A stretch of DNA of 64,000 bases, from positions 62,001-126,000 of the forward strand of contig NZ_CP016288.1 of NCBI RefSeq assembly GCF_001679785.1, given 5' to 3'. The position numbers and the translations under genes were made by a program. The DNA comes from Rhizobium leguminosarum (GTDB taxonomy: Bacteria > Pseudomonadota > Alphaproteobacteria > Rhizobiales > Rhizobiaceae). This document shows positions 1 to 8,357 of the stretch, piece after piece. The notes beneath the pieces are model-generated. The model saw only the letters and a list, made by a program, of their open reading frames with translations. It had not been told where the DNA came from and searched no databases. Numbering within the stretch: the stretch's first letter is position 1; each line of letters starts with the position of its first letter.

Positions 1-93
1 GACCGTGCGGGACGCCAGCTCCTCAGAAGTGAGCGCTGCCGCGGTGGTTGTCGCGGCCGAGAGAATAAGAAGCGCGAAGATCGTTTTACGCAT
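1..93 (-). CDS. Exported protein, N-terminal fragment
   Basis: A minus-strand reading frame starts at the ATG complementary to 91-93 and runs off the left edge of the window. The visible 31 residues begin MRKTIFALLILSAATTTAAA, a typical Sec signal peptide, followed by LTSEELASRTV. An AGGAG box lies about five bases before the ATG and fixes the start. The gene follows the outer-membrane protein gene on the same strand after a 26-base gap, so the two are probably co-transcribed from the promoter region near 0.95 kb. Too little is visible to assign a family. Confidence 0.6.
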   Translation of the reverse strand, partial: MRKTIFALLILSAATTTAAALTSEELASRTV

Positions 94-119
94 GGGATGC
101 TCCTGAATTGCGTCGGACG

Positions 120-920
120 TCACCGTCTGACCGGAAACTGGAAGTTGACGCCGGCGAAGATCTGCCAGCGAGGCGCACCCGGTCCGTCGTGCCAGACCGT
201 ATACTGAGGCTCGACGAAGGCGTTCATCGTCACGCCCTTATCGAGTTGGAACACCTTGCCGACGCCTGCGCCCACCGGGATGTAGGAATTGCCGCTCTCG
301 AGATTGAAGTTCCACGTCGCCGACGAACGCAGATACCAGCCGTCCGACAGGTTGATGTTGAGGATCGGCTGGAAGATCAAAAGGCTCACATCCTCCCGGT
401 CGTCCACGCCCGCAAAGGACGCCTGATAGGTCGCAAGGGCTCCGAGGAGTCCCCAGCTTTGAGGCGCGACGACGACGCCCGCCGCTCCGATCTGCCATTT
501 GCCGCTTCCAAGGGACTCGTCCGTGGCAGTCGGCACGACGAGCAGCGGGCCGCCGCCGAGGGTGACGTCTCCACGCTTCGGCAGGATGAAGAGATCCATC
601 AGCGTGAGGTCGCCGAGCCCGGTGACATATCCGCTTGGAACGTCGGGGGACGTCGCGATCGGGAGTGTAAAGCGAAGAAGCTGCGGCAGGCCGAACATGT
701 CCGACGGGATGAGACCGCGCAGCAGGAACTGGTTCGACTCGGGCTCTCCCGGCGTGTCGATGAAGCTCGGAATATAATAGTCCTGAAGGTTGATGGTGAT
801 CTTCGGCGTGAGCGGGTTGTTGGCCTCGTTGACGGCGTCGTGCGCCTCCTGGGCTAGCACCGGAGGGGCGACGAAGAGAGCTACAAGCACCGAAGAAGCG
901 TTGGAAACGAATGTGCGCAT
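120..920 (-). CDS. Outer-membrane transporter-like beta-barrel protein
   Basis: A 266-residue protein with a signal peptide ending near VLAQE. It then shows alternating short beta-strand-like segments with many Gly/Ser turns (for example GAGVGKVF, EPQYTVWHDG) and ends in an aromatic/charged strand. This resembles the transporter/phenol meta-degradation type of outer-membrane protein. The ATG complementary to 918-920 was chosen over upstream in-frame starts because a GGAGGCTCC ribosome site sits directly before it and a signal peptide follows. It is divergent from the small gene at 1123; the shared intergenic region holds two GTAAC dyads. A second protein of the same general type lies at 5977. 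Substrate unknown. Confidence 0.7.
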   Translation of the reverse strand: MRTFVSNASSVLVALFVAPPVLAQEAHDAVNEANNPLTPKITINLQDYYIPSFIDTPGEPESNQFLLRGLIPSDMFGLPQLLRFTLPIATSPDVPSGYVTGLGDLTLMDLFILPKRGDVTLGGGPLLVVPTATDESLGSGKWQIGAAGVVVAPQSWGLLGALATYQASFAGVDDREDVSLLIFQPILNINLSDGWYLRSSATWNFNLESGNSYIPVGAGVGKVFQLDKGVTMNAFVEPQYTVWHDGPGAPRWQIFAGVNFQFPVRR

Positions 921-975
921 GGAGCCTCCGGATGGATCGTGGCCACTGCAGCACGAAACCTTCTTGCGGCCCAGT

Positions 976-1035
976 CCGTAACTGTAACAACGCGGCCGCC
1001 GGCAATAGGAGCGGATCATTGTTACAGTAACAATC
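976..1035. promoter_or_regulatory. GTTAC/GTAAC operator pair (site A)
   Basis: Two related dyads lie in the divergent promoter region. The stronger, at 1018-1034, is ATTGTTACAGTAACAAT, an inverted repeat that is perfect apart from its single central base. The weaker, GTAACTGTAACAA at 978-990, matches the right arm and part of the left. Their centres (983 and 1026) are 43 bases apart, about four helical turns. Similar sites precede the other transcription units of this module (3246, 8208, 16307). That recurrence is the reason for calling them operators; the binding protein is unknown. Confidence 0.7.
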
Positions 1036-1122
1036 TCGCTTTTTTCGATTGACTGAAGCGAGAATGGAGGACAGCCCGCCCCTCCCGCACGGCTCCCGTC
1101 GATAAAGGAAAGCCTGCAAGAA

Positions 1123-1398
1123 ATGGACACTGTTCGCGACGCAGCACATCGAGGACTGTTGAAGCTGATGCTGCGGCTCCCGGCAGTGCGCGGGCAGCTC
1201 CAAATCCTATGGCGGACAGACACCTCGCTTGAAGCACTGTGCGAAGCCTACGAGGCTGCGACCACCACCTTCGAGCGTCTGGCGCGAAAGTCGAGCGCAG
1301 GAGAGGATGGTCTCGTTGAAGAGTACCGCAACGTGTGCCTCGAGCTCGAAAAGGACGTCCAGACCCGCTGTCTCGCACCCGCGGCGCGAATCAGATGA
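1123..1398 (+). CDS. Small protein of unknown function
   Basis: A 91-residue, mostly helical, charged protein without a signal peptide, containing segments such as LCEAYEAATTTFERL and EEYRNVCLELEKDV. An AGGAAA box lies about 11 bases before the ATG, a rather long spacing. It sits between operator site A and the TPR regulator-like gene and may form an operon with the latter (107-base gap). No family is recognised. The composition looks coding and the cysteine/leucine helix is protein-like, but the call rests on position and composition only. Confidence 0.55.
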   Translation: MDTVRDAAHRGLLKLMLRLPAVRGQLQILWRTDTSLEALCEAYEAATTTFERLARKSSAGEDGLVEEYRNVCLELEKDVQTRCLAPAARIR

Positions 1399-1505
1399 GC
1401 CGAACGGCAAGTATTCGTTGACCATGCAAGTGAACGAGATTGCAACTTTTGGTGACATCGCCCATATTCACCCCTGCTTATGGATCGACGGGCGTGAGGT
1501 GCGGG

Positions 1506-3251
1506 ATGGCAGCGAACGGCGTGAGCAGCGGGGCACGCTTGGTCTCCGAAGACAGGGCGCGTGCTGAAACGGAGCGGCTGTTGGCCGATCCAAGGCTCCA
1601 TGTATCCGACAGGCATCGGGCCTTCCTGCGTTACATCACAGACGCCCTATTCGAGGGGCGCAGCGACACGGTCAAGGCTTACTCAGTCGCGATCGACGTA
1701 TTCAACCGGCCGGCGTCCTTCGACCCCTCATCCGACCCGATCGTCCGCATCGAGGCGACAAGGCTGCGTGAAACCCTCCAGAAATACTATGAGGATCTTG
1801 GCGAGGAACCGGGCGCGAGGCTCGACATACCTCGCGGTCGCTATGTTCCGGTCTTCGTTGAACGCGACCATCCGCCCTGCCCGCTGGAGGAATCGGAAAG
1901 CGCCGACGAGAATGCTTCGTCCGCGGAGCCTACTCCGGATGCCATCGTACCGCCGGCCGCAAAACCTCCGGCGGTCTCCGCAAACCGGTGGCGCTACGTG
2001 GCGACGGGTTTGATGGGGCTCTGCGTGGTCTGCCTGGGCGCGTACGGCGTCGTCAACAGCCTGGTTCCTGTCGCCATCGACACCCAGAAGCCCTTCGTCG
2101 CGCTGTCGATAAACGTCTCGCAAAACGACAAGGCGGCCGGCGAAGCGGTCATGGAAGACCTCGCCGTGTCGCTCGCACGTTTCGGCACCGTACGTCTGAA
2201 ATCCGGTGCCTCCGGCTCGAGAGTGCCTCGCGATGCGATGGAGCAGAGTCTCTACGAGATCAACATGCGTTACGCCGAGAATGAAAGTTTGGTCTCACTG
2301 TGGTGGCAGGTTTCCGATGCCGCCAGCGGCGAGGCCGTCTGGACCGACGAGGAGCGGCGTACCGTCGCGGCCGGAATGCGCGAGGAGGCCATGCGCGACC
2401 TGGTCTTTTCAGTATCCCGAAGGCTTGCAAGACCCGCCGGCATCATCAACGCGATCGAGCTTAGGCGCAACCTCCCGGCGTCCACGATCGGCAACGTGTG
2501 CGTCCTTAGAGGCGAATTTGCAGTCGAGCAACGCGACGCCGCCGGCCTGAAGGCGGCCCGCTCCTGCCTGGCGGCCACGATCGCTGCCGATCCCACGGAT
2601 GCGGACGCGATGGCCACACTTGCGCGCGTTTATGTCTGGATCGGCCGCGCGACCGGCGACGACAGCTATTTCGGCCGTGGCCTGGAACTGGCCAACCGGG
2701 CAGCGACCCTCTCGCCTTCCTCGCCAAGAGCCGCACTGGCGCAATTGGGCGTGCAGTATCAGCTCGGACAGAACGAGATCTCGATAGCGGCCGGCCGCCG
2801 TGGCGTCGCTCTAAACCCTGAAAACGCCGACCTGCTCGCCAAGCTCTCGATGGTGGTGTTCCTTACAGGACACTGGGAAGAGGGCGTGCAGCTTGCCAGA
2901 CAGGCGGCGGAGATCGCCGGCCAGCCGATACGCGATGCAAGCTTCGTCATGATACTCGACGAATATCGCCAGGAACGTTACGCGCAAGCCGTGTTCCTCG
3001 CACGGCAGGTTCCGGCACCGGACGCGCCGACGACGGTTTTGAAGCTGGCCGCGATCGCTCGCCTCGGCGACCGGCCAGTGACGGAGCAGGAGATAGCCGC
3101 AGCCCGGTTGCAGCATCCCGATCTCGAGCGGACGGTCGCTGCGATGTTCTCCGGAGCGCGCTACGACAGCAATCTCAGAAACGCGTTGCGCGCAGGCATT
3201 CTGGAAGCCGGCCTGAAAATGCCGGAACTCGCCAGCAACGGTGCGATGTAA
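1506..3251 (+). CDS. Membrane TPR protein with winged-helix-like N-terminal domain; candidate regulator
   Basis: A 581-residue protein. Residues about 1-100 (AETERLLADPRLH, DPIVRIEATRLRETL, DIPRGRYVPVF) match a domain seen in rhizobial and acidobacterial proteins that resembles OmpR-type winged helices; the last segment looks like the wing hairpin. A Pro/Ala linker and one membrane segment (WRYVATGLMGLCVVCLGAYG) follow. The C-terminal half contains TPR-like helical repeats (DADAMATLARVYVWIGRA, SPRAALAQLGVQYQLGQ). The ATG at 1506 has a GAGG box seven bases upstream and is preferred over a TTG at 1440. Its position just behind site A, within a set of genes sharing the same dyads, makes it the best in-window regulator candidate. 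DNA binding is inference; a CadC-like sensor or cyclase-associated protein is an alternative. Confidence 0.6.
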   Translation: MAANGVSSGARLVSEDRARAETERLLADPRLHVSDRHRAFLRYITDALFEGRSDTVKAYSVAIDVFNRPASFDPSSDPIVRIEATRLRETLQKYYEDLGEEPGARLDIPRGRYVPVFVERDHPPCPLEESESADENASSAEPTPDAIVPPAAKPPAVSANRWRYVATGLMGLCVVCLGAYGVVNSLVPVAIDTQKPFVALSINVSQNDKAAGEAVMEDLAVSLARFGTVRLKSGASGSRVPRDAMEQSLYEINMRYAENESLVSLWWQVSDAASGEAVWTDEERRTVAAGMREEAMRDLVFSVSRRLARPAGIINAIELRRNLPASTIGNVCVLRGEFAVEQRDAAGLKAARSCLAATIAADPTDADAMATLARVYVWIGRATGDDSYFGRGLELANRAATLSPSSPRAALAQLGVQYQLGQNEISIAAGRRGVALNPENADLLAKLSMVVFLTGHWEEGVQLARQAAEIAGQPIRDASFVMILDEYRQERYAQAVFLARQVPAPDAPTTVLKLAAIARLGDRPVTEQEIAAARLQHPDLERTVAAMFSGARYDSNLRNALRAGILEAGLKMPELASNGAM

Positions 3252-3260
3252 CAGTAACAT
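3246..3260. promoter_or_regulatory. GTAAC dyad (site B)
   Basis: ATGTAACAGTAACAT overlaps the TAA stop (3249-3251) of the preceding gene. It matches the right arm and centre of the 1018-1034 palindrome, with one changed base in the left arm. It lies about 75 bases before the SH3-protein gene, at a plausible promoter distance. Confidence 0.55.
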
Positions 3261-3334
3261 CCTTGTCCGAAAGGCTCCGATGGCATTCCTTCGACCGGTC
3301 CGCAGATCGCGGGCGATGACGTCGAAGGGCCGCC

Positions 3335-5944
3335 ATGATGCGCAAGCTGCTTGTCTTCTCAGTCGCTTCCACCTTTCTCGCAGGCAACGTGCTGGCCGAT
3401 CCCGCGGTCATGACCGCGGCCGTCAATCTGCGTTCGGGACCGGGCACGGGGTTTGAGGCGGTCGGAAACGTTCCGGAAGGCGCGCAGGTCGACCTCAAGG
3501 AATGCGACGGGAGCGGCGCATGGTGCGCGGTTGACTTCGGTGGCAAAAGCGGGTTCGTCAGCGGGCGCTATCTCAGCCAGGCTTCAGCCGAAACCCCGAC
3601 GTGGCCGAAGACGTTCACGGCGGATAGCGGAGCGGTGCTGACCCTGTTCCAGCCGCAGGTGATCGACTGGCCGAACTTTACAAAGCTCGACGCGCTGATC
3701 GCCGCGGAACTGAAGCTTTCGAAGGACTCGCAGCCGGTCTACGGCGTGATCGGCGTCACGGCGAAGACGGTTGCCGACGACGAGACCGACAATATCGTGC
3801 TGACGGACGTCCAGACGACCGCGGTATACTTCTCGACGCTCGACAAGGAGCAGCTTTCGAAACTCGCGCTCGGCGTCGGCAGGATCATGCCGACCGATCC
3901 GATCACGGTCTCGCAGGACCGCCTTACGGCGAGCCTCGCCGATTACAAGCGGTTGAACGATGTCTCCGGGCTCAAGGCGGATCCGCCGCCGATCTTCACG
4001 AGCGAAACCGCCGCCATCCTCGTGCAGACCGACGGCAAGGAGGTGGTTTCTCCGGTCAAGGGCGTGCAGGGCCTCTCCTTCGTCGTCAACACCAACTGGG
4101 ACATCTTCCAGACCGATGCCGACAAGGCCTTCTACCTCAGGAGCGAGAAAAATTGGCTGAAGGCGACGAGCCTCGACGGCGAATGGACGGAAGCAGATGT
4201 GCTGCCGCCCGAGATATCCAGCCTGCCCGACGACGACGCCTGGAAGGACGTGAAGGCGGCCCTGCCCGCGGTGAAATTCGGCGAAAGCGGTGTCCCCAGG
4301 GTCTTCTATTCGGACGTGCCGGCCGAGCTCCTCGTGTTCGAAGGAAAGCCTGCACTGCAGAAGGTGCCGGGCACCGGACTGGAATGGGCCTCGAACACGA
4401 CCAGCGACGTCTTCTACCGCCCGTTCGACAGCACATGGTACGTGCTGCTTTCCGGCCGCTGGTTCTCGGCGGCGTCGCTCGACGGGCCCTGGACATTTGC
4501 GACGCCGAACCTGCCTGCCGACTTCCAGAACATTCCGCAGGACGCGTCCTACTACGCGGTTCGGGCGTCGGTTCCGGGAACCTCGGAAAGCGCGGAGGCA
4601 CGCCTGAAGGCGAGCATTCCGCAGATGGCCCGCGTCGCGACCGACGGAACCGTCAAGGTCGACGTCGCCTACAGCGGCGATCCGAAATTCGAGACGATCG
4701 ACGGCACCAGTCTCTCCTACGCGGTCAACTCGAACGAACAGGTGATCAAGGTCGGCGAAAAATACTTCGTGCTGAAGGACGGGGTCTGGTTCGTCGGCGA
4801 CACGCCGACCGGGCCGTTCGAAGTGGCGAAAGCCGTTCCGGACGAGGTCTACGAGATCCCGGCCTCCTCTCCCGTCTACAACGTGACCTATGTCAGGGTC
4901 TACGATACGGAACCCGACGCCGTCTGGTACGGCTATACCGCGGGCTACCTCGGGGCCTACCTCGCATGGGACGCCCTCGTCTGGGGAACCGGATGGGCCT
5001 ACCGTCCCTGGTGGGACTTCGGTTGGGCTGGCGGCTACTGGCCGTACTATCCTCGCCCGGTCACCTACGGGGTCGGCGCCTTCTACAATCCTGCCTTCGG
5101 CACCTTCGGCCGCTATGGCTACGCTTACGGTCCCTATCGTGGCATCGCCGGCGGGGCGGCGTATAATCCGCGCACGGGAACCTATGTCCGCGGTGGCGCG
5201 ATCTCCGGTCCGGCCGGTTCGCGTGGCTTCGTCACCGCGTTCAATCCGAGGACGGGCAACGCCTTCGCGGCCCGCGGCGGCACCAACGTCTATGGCTCGT
5301 GGGGCACGGCGGCCGTAAAGCATGGCGGCGAGTTCGCCCGTATCAGCGGCGGGTCCACGGGCAACGCCGCGGGTCTGCACTGGCATAATTCCTCGGGCGA
5401 CCGCGGTTTCATCGCCGGCGGCAAGGGCGGCGACATCTACGCCGGGCGCGATGGCAACGTCTACCGCCGCGAGAACGGCGAATGGCAGAAGCACACGCCC
5501 GACGGCTGGGATCCAGTAAGCCGTCCAGCTACCGAAAGCCTGAAGAACGTCGGCGAGCAGTTTGCTTCCAAGCATCCGGAAACCGCCGACCGCATCCGCC
5601 AGAACGCTCCCGAGCGCGCGCAGAACATCCAGAACCGGGTGGAGAACAATCCCGCAGCCAAGGACCGTGTCCAGAACCGGGTAGAGACGCGCCAGAACGC
5701 CGCTCCTCGGCGGCAGGTTCGGGAACGCGCCCCCGACAATCTCGGCGTCGACCGCGTCGCTCGGCATGTCGGCAACCAGCGAGACCTGTCGCGCAGCTAC
5801 GGACGCCGCGACATCGGACAGTTCGGAGGCGGCCGGCAGTTCGGCGGCGGCGGCCGTGAATTTAATGGCTCCCGCGGCGGCGCCTTCCACGGCGGAGGTG
5901 GGGGCTTCCACGGCGGTGGCGGCGGACACTTCCGCAGACGTTGA
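3335..5944 (+). CDS. Exported SH3-domain protein with Gly/Tyr/Trp-rich C-terminus
   Basis: An 869-residue protein (868 from the second ATG). A signal peptide (FSVASTFLAGNVLA) precedes a bacterial SH3 domain at about residues 25-85, with the hallmark AVNLRSGPGTGFEAVG. The middle, to about residue 520, contains repeated WF.G.SLDGPW/LDGEW-type motifs (for example SGRWFSAASLDGPW, DGVWFVGDTPTGPF). Next comes an aromatic/Gly segment (GWAYRPWWDFGWAGGYWPYY) with YNPRTGTYVRGG-like repeats, then an Arg/Gly-rich tail ending in GGGGF/GGGGH repeats. Relatives are often labelled carbohydrate-binding family V/XII, but I cannot confirm that. It follows site B and overlaps or abuts the next gene. Likely role: cell-wall or envelope binding. 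Confidence 0.7.
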   Translation: MMRKLLVFSVASTFLAGNVLADPAVMTAAVNLRSGPGTGFEAVGNVPEGAQVDLKECDGSGAWCAVDFGGKSGFVSGRYLSQASAETPTWPKTFTADSGAVLTLFQPQVIDWPNFTKLDALIAAELKLSKDSQPVYGVIGVTAKTVADDETDNIVLTDVQTTAVYFSTLDKEQLSKLALGVGRIMPTDPITVSQDRLTASLADYKRLNDVSGLKADPPPIFTSETAAILVQTDGKEVVSPVKGVQGLSFVVNTNWDIFQTDADKAFYLRSEKNWLKATSLDGEWTEADVLPPEISSLPDDDAWKDVKAALPAVKFGESGVPRVFYSDVPAELLVFEGKPALQKVPGTGLEWASNTTSDVFYRPFDSTWYVLLSGRWFSAASLDGPWTFATPNLPADFQNIPQDASYYAVRASVPGTSESAEARLKASIPQMARVATDGTVKVDVAYSGDPKFETIDGTSLSYAVNSNEQVIKVGEKYFVLKDGVWFVGDTPTGPFEVAKAVPDEVYEIPASSPVYNVTYVRVYDTEPDAVWYGYTAGYLGAYLAWDALVWGTGWAYRPWWDFGWAGGYWPYYPRPVTYGVGAFYNPAFGTFGRYGYAYGPYRGIAGGAAYNPRTGTYVRGGAISGPAGSRGFVTAFNPRTGNAFAARGGTNVYGSWGTAAVKHGGEFARISGGSTGNAAGLHWHNSSGDRGFIAGGKGGDIYAGRDGNVYRRENGEWQKHTPDGWDPVSRPATESLKNVGEQFASKHPETADRIRQNAPERAQNIQNRVENNPAAKDRVQNRVETRQNAAPRRQVRERAPDNLGVDRVARHVGNQRDLSRSYGRRDIGQFGGGRQFGGGGREFNGSRGGAFHGGGGGFHGGGGGHFRRR

Positions 5945-5976
5945 GCCTCGTAGAATCTTGGAGATTGAGAACTTCG

Positions 5977-6957
5977 ATGACCTCTGAATTTGGCAGACGC
6001 CTGGCATTAGTAGCAGCCACGACGTTGCTTCCTTCGCTTGCACTAGCGGCCGAGGGCGGCGCGGGCTTCTATCTGCTTGGCGCGAAGCTTCCCGCAAGTG
6101 CGATCACGCCGCCTCCCGGCGTGTTCTTCTCGAACGACATCTACATGTACACGGGCGATCTCGGGGGCGGACGGGCGCTGCCATCAGGTGGCCGACTGGC
6201 GGTCGGCGTCGAAGGCTCGGCCGTCATCGAGGTGCCTACCGTGCTCTGGATCCTTCCGGAGGATGTTGCCGGTGGCCACCTCGGACTGTCGCTCACCGTC
6301 CCTGTCGGCTGGAAGAACACAGACGCCGATGTGACATTGGCGGGACCGCGAGGTGGGACAGCATCCGGATCGATCTCCGATCCGGTCTTCACCGTCGGCG
6401 ATCCGGTCCTTGGCGCCCTGCTGGGCTGGGAAGCCGGCAACTTCCATTGGCAGACCAGCCTCCTGGTCAACGTTCCGGTCGGCGATTATCAGGACGGCGA
6501 GATATCGAACATAGCCTTCCACCACTGGGGCGCCGACGTATCGGCCGGCGTGACCTGGCTGGACCCGACGATCGGCCTCGACCTGTCGGCGGTGGTCGGC
6601 ATGACGTTCAATGCCGAAAACCCTGCCACCGACTACCGCACGGGCAACGAGTTCCATGTCGAATGGGCCGCCGTCCAGCACTTCAACGAGCAGTTCGACG
6701 CCGGTCTCGTTGGGTACTACTACGACCAGGTGACCGGCGATAGCGGCGCCGGCGCGTCCAGCGACTTCAAGGGGCGCGTCGCGGCCATCGGCGCGACGAT
6801 CGGCTGGACGTTCAAAGCGGGCGAAGTGCCGATATCGACCCGCATCAAGTATTTCCACGAATTCGCCGCAGAAAACCGCGCCGAGGGAGACGCCGTCTAC
6901 CTCACGATCTCGATGCCGCTGTCGATCACCAAGCCCACCAACATAGTGGCGCAATAG
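5977..6957 (+). CDS. Outer-membrane transporter family protein (phenol meta-degradation type)
   Basis: A 326-residue protein with a signal peptide (LALVAATTLLPSLALAAEGG). The beta-barrel pattern includes TSLLVNVPVGDY, LDLSAVVGMTFN, FDAGLVGYYYDQVTG and the terminal strand AVYLTISMPLSI. These features and the Gly-rich start GAGFYLLG resemble the MetA-pathway/transporter outer-membrane family, whose members are linked to uptake of hydrophobic compounds. The ATG at 5977 was chosen because it begins a clean signal peptide; a TTG at 5941 overlaps the upstream stop. Its stop is immediately followed by the ATG of the hydrolase gene, so the two are translationally coupled. Confidence 0.7.
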   Translation: MTSEFGRRLALVAATTLLPSLALAAEGGAGFYLLGAKLPASAITPPPGVFFSNDIYMYTGDLGGGRALPSGGRLAVGVEGSAVIEVPTVLWILPEDVAGGHLGLSLTVPVGWKNTDADVTLAGPRGGTASGSISDPVFTVGDPVLGALLGWEAGNFHWQTSLLVNVPVGDYQDGEISNIAFHHWGADVSAGVTWLDPTIGLDLSAVVGMTFNAENPATDYRTGNEFHVEWAAVQHFNEQFDAGLVGYYYDQVTGDSGAGASSDFKGRVAAIGATIGWTFKAGEVPISTRIKYFHEFAAENRAEGDAVYLTISMPLSITKPTNIVAQ

Positions 6958-8190
6958 ATGAAGCTCCTGCGGCTGACACGTCTTTCCGTCTTGATGGGCT
7001 TCCTCCCGGCGCTGGCCGGCTGCGGACACCCGAGCGGCGTCATGCAGCCGGTGGCGCTGGCGGCAGGAAAGAGCACGACGCAGGTCGACATGCTGGTGGC
7101 GACGACCAGGCAGCCTTCGGGCGATCCCGCGACGCTGTTCAACGGCGAGCGCAGCCCGAAGCCCTCCATGACCGACGTCGCGGTCTCCATTCCATCGAAG
7201 CGCGAACCGGGCACCGTCCAGTGGCCGCAGCGGCTGCCGCCCAATCCCGCCACGGACTTTGCCGTCACGCGGGTGAAGCAGATCGACACCATTCCGGAAG
7301 GCCGAGCATGGTTCCGCCAGCATATCCAGGGCGGGCATGCGCTGGTTTTCATCCACGGGTTCAACAACACATACGAGGACTCGGTCTTCCGCCTCGCCCA
7401 GATCGTCCACGACAGCGGCATGCAGGCGACGCCGATCCTCTTCACCTGGCCGTCACGCGCGCAACTCACCGGATACGAGTACGACAAGGAGAGCACGAAC
7501 TATTCGCGCACGGCGCTCGAGCAGTCCCTGCGGGTCCTCGCCGCCGATCCTGATGTGAAGGACATCACCATCCTGGCGCATTCCATGGGCACGTGGCTGG
7601 CGATGGAATCGTTGCGGCAGATGGGCATCCGCGACGGCCACGTCAACGCCAAGATCCACAACGTCATCCTCGCCTCCCCTGACATAGATATCCAGGTGTT
7701 CGCAAAGCAATACGTCGAAATGGGCGAGCCCAAGCCGAAGTTCACGATCTTCGTCTCGCAGGACGACCGGGCGCTCGCGGCATCTAGCTTCATCACCGGC
7801 AATGTGTCGCGGCTAGGCGCGATCGATCCATCGAAGGAACCATATCGCTCGCGGCTGGAGAAGGCGGGGATCACCGCGATCGACCTCACGAAGGTGAAGA
7901 CCGGCGACAGTCTCCATCATGGCAAGTTCGCCGAAAGTCCCGGCATCGTCCAGCTCATCGGCCAGCGTCTGATGACCGGACAAACGCTGACGGATTCCAA
8001 CATTTCTCTCGGACAGGGCGTCGCCGCCGTCGTGGGCGGGACAGCGCGTACTGTCGGCACCGTCGCGGGCGCTGCTGTCGCGGCACCGCTGACGATCGTC
8101 GAACAGCCAATGAGGAAAAGGCAGCCGACCGGAACCGAAGTGGAAGACGACCTCGAAAGCGATCGGAAGCCGACGCCTTTGACCCAGTAG
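6958..8190 (+). CDS. DUF900-type alpha/beta-hydrolase lipoprotein
   Basis: A 410-residue protein. A lipobox LAGC (Cys22) follows an N-terminal hydrophobic segment, predicting a lipid-anchored periplasmic enzyme. The hydrolase fold is seen in HALVFIHGFNNTYEDS (about 127-142) and the nucleophile elbow AHSMGTW (Ser209). An acid in SPDIDIQVF near 243 and a His in the LHHGKF region could complete the triad. This matches the DUF900 hydrolase family. The C-terminal 80 residues are Ala/Thr/Val-rich and probably an extension. The ATG directly follows the TAG of the preceding gene. Natural substrate unknown; in this module a lipid, ester or sulfate-ester product is conceivable. Confidence 0.8.
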   Translation: MKLLRLTRLSVLMGFLPALAGCGHPSGVMQPVALAAGKSTTQVDMLVATTRQPSGDPATLFNGERSPKPSMTDVAVSIPSKREPGTVQWPQRLPPNPATDFAVTRVKQIDTIPEGRAWFRQHIQGGHALVFIHGFNNTYEDSVFRLAQIVHDSGMQATPILFTWPSRAQLTGYEYDKESTNYSRTALEQSLRVLAADPDVKDITILAHSMGTWLAMESLRQMGIRDGHVNAKIHNVILASPDIDIQVFAKQYVEMGEPKPKFTIFVSQDDRALAASSFITGNVSRLGAIDPSKEPYRSRLEKAGITAIDLTKVKTGDSLHHGKFAESPGIVQLIGQRLMTGQTLTDSNISLGQGVAAVVGGTARTVGTVAGAAVAAPLTIVEQPMRKRQPTGTEVEDDLESDRKPTPLTQ

Positions 8191-8207
8191 GCGCGCATCC
8201 TGGACGG

Positions 8208-8247
8208 ATTGTTACCCCAGGCTGCCCGCCATGTAACTGTTACAAGC
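8208..8247. promoter_or_regulatory. GTTAC/GTAAC operator region (site C)
   Basis: A half-site ATTGTTAC at 8208-8215 is followed by the dyad TGTAACTGTTACA at 8232-8244, symmetric around 8238. If the first is the left arm of a degenerate site, the two centres are about 22 bases apart. The pair sits 110-150 bases before the sulfatase start and repeats the motif of sites A, B and D. Confidence 0.65.
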
Positions 8248-8357
8248 TTACCCCCTCGCCACGCGTGACGCAGTATCGCGGCGCATAGGAACCCGACGAA
8301 AACTACGCATCCCGCCTGATAAGCCCAGACGCATTCGCAAGTAGAAAGGACCTTGTG

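Noticed and set aside
3584..6097. Very long minus-strand open frame opposite the SH3-protein and transporter genes
   Set aside because: It is the antisense of a coherent signal-peptide/SH3 protein and has the biased composition expected of a high-GC shadow frame; no family motifs or ribosome site.
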